64,000 nt of DNA, from the NCBI RefSeq assembly GCF_003429105.1, contig NZ_QVTD01000022.1:47818-111817 (forward strand), in the 5' to 3' direction. The position numbers and the translations under genes were made by a program. Shown one piece after another: positions 60,027 to 64,000 of this stretch. The stretch is from Peribacillus glennii (GTDB lineage Bacteria > Bacillota > Bacilli > Bacillales > DSM-1321). How positions within the stretch are numbered: position 1 is the stretch's first letter; each line of letters starts with the position of its first letter. The notes beneath the pieces are model-generated. The model saw only the letters and a program-made list of their open reading frames with translations. It did no database searches and was not told where the DNA came from.

Positions 60027-61301
60027 TTGAATAAAAAATATTTACTAGCCTTAGTCATTCTCGCAGCAATTTTATGTGTTTCAATTACTCAGATGATCAA
60101 TAAATCAGCCGTTAAAGAAGTATCGTCAAATGAAAACTTACACAATGAAAAAAACATAGAGGAGAAAAAGATTCAGAAGGAACAAAAACCAGCTAGTATC
60201 CCGATTGAAAAATATAATCCCAGAAACCTAAAAGAAGATGAAATAGGTATTTACCAAACCGACGATACAGTGAAAATCGTGACAGCACCTCTCGTAAAAA
60301 ACGATCTTTTAAATGCTTCTATACAGCTACCCGGGGAATTCGAATTTTACGATAAAGAGACGGATTTCGAGAAGTTTGAAAGATCCAGAGAAAATGAGAT
60401 AAATTACGGATATTCGATCAACTATAATGATTACGACAGATATTTTATTGCCACTGAAAGTAGAAGTTACGGTGTTGAAGTTGTAGGTGAGGTTGTTTAT
60501 TTAGCGAATGGTGAAACAAATATCTCAATTCAAGATGTTACAAAATCTTCAATGGCTGCCTCCATTCGCGAAACGGATGAAATGAATCCGCCCGGACCCA
60601 GGGCAGTAGATGATGGACGCCCAAAAAATGATGGTTATGTATCTGAACTCATGATGAAATTGGGAGAAGGAAAAGCTGAAAGAATAGACAGAAGCCTCTA
60701 TATACACCCTGTTTTAAAAAAAATGTCTGTGTTAGCTAAAGTGACAAATCAAAAAAATGGTCATACATTTTATGCGGGATTGCTAAAGAACGGACAGAAA
60801 ATATACAATATCTCTATCCGTAGACACTCATTAAACGTAGGTGTTGATGATTTAGCTAATGAATGGGCTATCCTGGACACATTGCTTCCGCTTGATATGC
60901 AAGCGGAAGAAGGGACTCCGGACAATAGCAACACGGATTCTAATGATGTTATTAAGAATATTCAGGCTGAGTATAATCAAATCAATAGTCCTTCATCATC
61001 TTTTATTAAAGAAGTGAAAGCCAACAAGACGTTTTTTTATAATGATAATAAATCGTTACAAAAAGTTGTCGAGAAGTTAAATAGTCACACATATGAATAT
61101 TACTTCACAAAAAATGGAGAATTATTTTTTGTTTACTGGATTGATCCCTCCAAAAATGAAAATCGCTTTTATTTTCATGAAGGGAAGATGATTCGCTGGA
61201 TTCAGCCAGATAAAACAGTCATCGATCAAAAAGAAGGAATCTCAAATGCAGAATTTCGGGATTTTGAGTTTCAATGGTTAGTTGAGGCAAGACAATATTA
61301 A
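60027..61301 (+). CDS. Membrane-anchored or secreted protein of unknown function, 424 aa
   Basis: A TTG start with GGGAG upstream gives an N-terminal membrane segment (YLLALVILAAILCVSITQM) and then a Lys/Glu/Asn-rich linker (about 30-70). A beta-rich domain (about 85-300) and a C-terminal domain with a repeated pattern of short strands (about 325-424; KNGELFFVYWIDPSKNENRF) follow. The Cys at position 18 is not in a proper lipobox. I recognise no family. It is an extracytoplasmic protein of unknown role, transcribed alone. Confidence 0.7.
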   Translation: MNKKYLLALVILAAILCVSITQMINKSAVKEVSSNENLHNEKNIEEKKIQKEQKPASIPIEKYNPRNLKEDEIGIYQTDDTVKIVTAPLVKNDLLNASIQLPGEFEFYDKETDFEKFERSRENEINYGYSINYNDYDRYFIATESRSYGVEVVGEVVYLANGETNISIQDVTKSSMAASIRETDEMNPPGPRAVDDGRPKNDGYVSELMMKLGEGKAERIDRSLYIHPVLKKMSVLAKVTNQKNGHTFYAGLLKNGQKIYNISIRRHSLNVGVDDLANEWAILDTLLPLDMQAEEGTPDNSNTDSNDVIKNIQAEYNQINSPSSSFIKEVKANKTFFYNDNKSLQKVVEKLNSHTYEYYFTKNGELFFVYWIDPSKNENRFYFHEGKMIRWIQPDKTVIDQKEGISNAEFRDFEFQWLVEARQY

Positions 61302-61307
61302 AAAGGG

Positions 61308-61792
61308 GGTGCCATGGTGCGCTTCAAATCCTCCAGCAGCTTCATGAAAAGATTCCGTTTGAAATTGCTTCCTATTGTTTAATGACCAACCATTTTCATC
61401 TGCAGATTCGTTCAGATGATGTCCCCATCTCTAAAATCATGTCACTGATCAATAAGAGATATGCCAATTATTATAACACCAAGTATCGTTTAACTGGACA
61501 TGTCTTTGAAAAACGTTTTTTTGATAAAGTAATTGAAGACAAAGAAGGGATGCTCGAAGTCAGCCGCTATATACATCTGAATCCAGTAGAAGCACGGATG
61601 GTAAAGAAACCGGAGCATTACCCTTGGAGCAGTTATCAATTATTTTTGGAATCTGAATCAATACAACCAGCGTTTGTTAATACTGAGAGAATATTAGATT
61701 TTTATCTAGGGTCAGTGGAAGAAAAGAAAAAGAAATACTGTGAGTTCATAGAAGGCTCTCTATCCATCTCAGTAGGCTTAAACTATTTGTAA
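61308..61792 (+). pseudogene. REP-associated tyrosine transposase (RAYT, Y1_Tnp), 5'-truncated
   Basis: The frame is open from the preceding stop and reads ALQILQQLHEKIPFEIASYC, then LMTNHFHLQIRSDD and on to 61792. It has the HUH motif of Y1 transposases (NHFHL) and the catalytic Tyr in SRYIHLNPVEA, followed by PWSSYQLFL, typical of RAYTs. The usual first ~40-50 residues, with the conserved N-terminal beta strand, are missing; the frame runs directly into the end of the upstream gene with GGTGCC at the junction. RAYTs process REP sequences; the REP family 2 copies around it are its likely partners. Probably inactive. Confidence 0.85.
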
Positions 61793-61969
61793 TTCTATTA
61801 AGCGTGTATTATATACCTAAAAGGCCCTAACTCCTAGAAGGTGGTTAGGGCTCATTTAGATGCATCGCTACTTTCATTTCGTTGTCGCGAAAAAATCTAT
61901 ATAAGAATCTAACTGTACGGAGGATGAGAAATCTTCTGATCTATAACCTGTGAATATTGCGAAAAATCT

Positions 61970-61988
61970 CGGGGAGTGACAGGCACCG
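61970..61988. repeat. REP family 2, copy 6 (inverted)
   Basis: CGGGGAGTGACAGGCACCG, the exact complement of the core, 178 bp behind the RAYT remnant. With the GGTGCC at its 5' junction it could have flanked the transposase gene. Confidence 0.8.
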
Positions 61989-62001
61989 GTTGTTGTTTTC
62001 A

Positions 62002-62916
62002 TTACTTTGTAATCGTAATATTCACTCCAACTCCATCACTATACCCGTTTGGTTCAATAGTCCATTTTGACACTCCTGGACTAACCGCTTGTAGTAATGA
62101 TGAATTGTTTAGATGTTTAATCCTATCCCACCCAGCTGTAAACAACAGACGGTACCCGTAATATGAGCTGTCTTTTGGATTTTTACGGATAATACCTATT
62201 TTCTGACCTACTTTCATTTTGATATTACGATTTCCACTCAGTATGGTTTTATCACCCTTTTTCTCTAACATTAGGAAGTGTTTTGCTCCAATTGCTAGTT
62301 TCCTATCATCTGCTCCTGTGCCTTTTTGTTGGTGAAACCCTTTTTTGCTGTATGAGATCTTGTCAATTACAATCGTGTTATTTAACAAATACAAGGTGTT
62401 ATTCGCAATGATCGCATTTCCACTGCTGTATCCACCATCAGGTCGCATTAGTGTTGTGACTCGCCCTTTATATTCACCAACCAACAAAGGCGATAAAAAC
62501 ATGCCGCTTCCACCATACGTGCCCAAAACAACCTGTTCTTTCCCTTTCTCCATAAAAGAACCCTTGGTAATGAAGTTATATGGTGAATCCTGCCCCGTTT
62601 CAGACTCTCGTCTAATAATTACCCATTTCTTTGTTTTAGTGTTGTATTGATGTACGTTATATATCGTATCATAGCTGTAAGTTTCATTATTAGGCCGTTC
62701 ATATGTAGCAATAACTTCGGGAATACTTTTCCCGGTTAACTTGGCTGATACCACATCAACGGGAGTATAGCCGCCAGTTAATTTTTTATATTTCAATAAC
62801 TTAATTTGGTTTGCTACTAGTTGTGAAGAAGAACTTGCAGCAGCATGGCTCGTTTGATTTGTAAATGAAAAAATAAACATTGTAAATACGAGTAAAAGCA
62901 ATAAACGGTTTTTCAT
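62002..62916 (-). CDS. Secreted protein of unknown function, 304 aa
   Basis: The product has a signal peptide (MKNRLLLLLVFTMFIFSFTN ... SHAAA) and a beta-rich mature part. It has repeated strand pairs and motifs reminiscent of VCBS/integrin-alpha-like repeats (SIPEVIATYERPN, EQVVLGTYGGSGMFL, GYSSGNAIIANNTLYLLNN), ending in NGYSDGVGVNITITK. This suggests a beta-propeller, but the repeats are irregular. AGGGGGAAG precedes the ATG. Role unknown. Confidence 0.72.
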   Translation of the reverse strand: MKNRLLLLLVFTMFIFSFTNQTSHAAASSSSQLVANQIKLLKYKKLTGGYTPVDVVSAKLTGKSIPEVIATYERPNNETYSYDTIYNVHQYNTKTKKWVIIRRESETGQDSPYNFITKGSFMEKGKEQVVLGTYGGSGMFLSPLLVGEYKGRVTTLMRPDGGYSSGNAIIANNTLYLLNNTIVIDKISYSKKGFHQQKGTGADDRKLAIGAKHFLMLEKKGDKTILSGNRNIKMKVGQKIGIIRKNPKDSSYYGYRLLFTAGWDRIKHLNNSSLLQAVSPGVSKWTIEPNGYSDGVGVNITITK

Positions 62917-63119
62917 AAAAACTTCCCCCTATAATGATTGGAATTTTTATCCATAATTGTATCATACTTTTTACAGGAACCGTACAACAAGCTTTTTTTC
63001 ATACTTTCTAAAAATGACAGGCATCCTGCTTGAACCAAACTTTTAGTTTCAATTATTCAAAGGAATTTCTCTACCGATAGTCGAATATACCTAACTATGC
63101 CATATAAGGAGTGTGTTTA

Positions 63120-63986
63120 TTGAAGAAAAAAATAGTAAGTATAATTGGTGCTGGTTTGCTCACCTATTCCATTGCTGCCCCTCAAGCCTATGCAGAAAGT
63201 AATTCCCTCCAAACAGATCTCAACTACCAAAAGATCCGACAGCAAATTTCCCACCCTTGTAAGCCTGCTTTTGACCCTTTTAAGCGTGTACAGATACCTG
63301 GTTTTTCCAAAACCTCTGCAATCACCAAGAGTGATACAGACTATGATGTAGAGGACGAACCGAATGATTATGAGAATAATGCAAATCGAATTTCATTTAA
63401 TAGGATGATGTTGGGGAACCTGCCTTATTATGATTTTGATGTATATGCATTGAAGGTTACTAAACCAGGCCTTGTTTTAGTTGGTGGCATGACGGAATCT
63501 CCCAATATTGATTTAATACATGCTTTATTTACAAAAGACATGGGGAATGATCCTTCAAAATTTAAGTATCTTGGTTTAGAAAGAGATGAATCTGCCGGTA
63601 TCACCGTGATGGCGTATCGGGTATATAAGCCTGGAACGTATTTCATTTATGTAGCGGATGCAGACAATCAATACGGATATGACAATAATACTCCAGAGGA
63701 CATTTATGGAATTATGGCATTCTGGGAAGATATCACCCCTCCTGCGGCACCGAAAGTAAAGAAGGTTGACGATAATGATAAATCAGTCAAAGGGACTGCG
63801 GAGGCTGGTTCTACAGTGACAGTGAAAGCTGGAAGCAAGACACTAGGTTCCTCTAAAGCAAACAGCAAAGGTGCTTTTTCCGTTACGATTAAGCCACAGA
63901 AATACAAGACCACATTGACGGTTACTGCGAAAGATAAAGCTGGAAACGTGAGCAAAAAGGCTACGGTTAGAGTGGCCAAACATTAA
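63120..63986 (+). CDS. Secreted protein with PPC-like and Ig-like (Big_6-type) domains
   Basis: A TTG start at 63120, with AAGGAG 8 bp before it, gives MKKKIVSIIGAGLLTYSIAA, a signal peptide ending near AYAES. The middle domain (about 80-205; DVEDEPNDYENNANRIS ... DFDVYALKVTKPG) fits the bacterial pre-peptidase C-terminal (PPC) fold. The last ~75 residues (PPAAPKVKKVDDNDKSVKGT ... AGNVSKKATVRVAKH) form a bacterial Ig-like domain like that of the protein at 25541. The earlier in-frame GTG at 63111 lies in the ribosome site. Surface or wall association inferred. Confidence 0.8.
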   Translation: MKKKIVSIIGAGLLTYSIAAPQAYAESNSLQTDLNYQKIRQQISHPCKPAFDPFKRVQIPGFSKTSAITKSDTDYDVEDEPNDYENNANRISFNRMMLGNLPYYDFDVYALKVTKPGLVLVGGMTESPNIDLIHALFTKDMGNDPSKFKYLGLERDESAGITVMAYRVYKPGTYFIYVADADNQYGYDNNTPEDIYGIMAFWEDITPPAAPKVKKVDDNDKSVKGTAEAGSTVTVKAGSKTLGSSKANSKGAFSVTIKPQKYKTTLTVTAKDKAGNVSKKATVRVAKH

Positions 63987-64000
63987 GCGATGGCTCTGCA

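Overview
The window looks like chromosomal DNA of a low-GC, spore-former-type Firmicute of the Bacillaceae. Supporting signs are Bacillus-like genes (ywqB/ywqA, yfhP, sip, rpiA, DUF2512/yndM, DUF2157 with GDYXXLXY, terC, RsbR paralogs, pbpC, namA/yqjM), strong GGAGG ribosome sites with many TTG/GTG starts, and an S-layer protein whose N-terminus resembles the SbsC type. The genus cannot be fixed from the sequence alone; Mesobacillus, Cytobacillus and similar genera are guesses.

1-24 kb, mostly core-like. The left edge holds the start of an SNF2 helicase gene after its SWIM zinc-finger partner. At 2.4-4.7 kb is the most striking locus: a PlcR-like XRE/TPR regulator, divergent from a previously uncalled 42-aa secreted pro-peptide that carries two copies of [K/Y]ELPTQF. 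It resembles the PapR signal ADLPFEF. Four copies of a ~20-bp motif lie around it. Then come a CorA-like transporter behind a structured leader, DUF2157/GDYXXLXY, a YfhP-like protein, signal peptidase I, a broken DUF421 gene, an RsbR-type stressosome protein, a small phospholipase A2-like protein, an MHYT-PAS-GGDEF-EAL c-di-GMP enzyme, rpiA, two MFS transporters, DUF2512, TerC and several small proteins. Six clusters of GGGGGTCAGTCCCCC-type hairpins sit in intergenic gaps of the first 18 kb and nowhere later.

24-46 kb, secreted and cell-surface proteins. Two c-di-GMP-I (GEMM) riboswitches precede an acidic Ca-binding-type secreted protein (24.4 kb) and a coiled-coil/NPCBM-like secreted protein (34.8 kb). 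Between and after them lie Ig-like, SH3-like, beta-propeller and unknown exported proteins, an MBL-fold enzyme, a PAS-STAS RsbR paralog, a chemotaxis receptor, a lipoprotein PBP (pbpC type) and the 1101-aa S-layer protein with a ~350-nt leader. Because a c-di-GMP enzyme is encoded in the same window, c-di-GMP control of cell-surface composition is a reasonable inference.

45.5-64 kb, plastic accessory region. It holds a candidate ORF-less group II intron, a 5'-truncated surface-protein gene, a NERD protein and a truncated NERD copy, tandem tyrosine recombinases preceded by four decamer repeats, an IS21-type remnant carrying only istB between inverted repeats, several frameshifted or truncated genes, and a second repeat family (GGTGCCTGTCACTCCCC). 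Nearby is a 5'-truncated REP-associated tyrosine transposase (RAYT), so this family is probably a REP system. A redox/electrophile cluster (aldo/keto reductase, Bcr/CflA efflux, NamA-type ene-reductase, MarR, glutathione peroxidase, broken DJ-1/PfpI gene) lies in this region with a perfect 26-bp palindrome upstream of marR. The window ends with three secreted proteins of unknown role.

All calls come from reading the sequence by eye. No database search, folding or alignment program was run.
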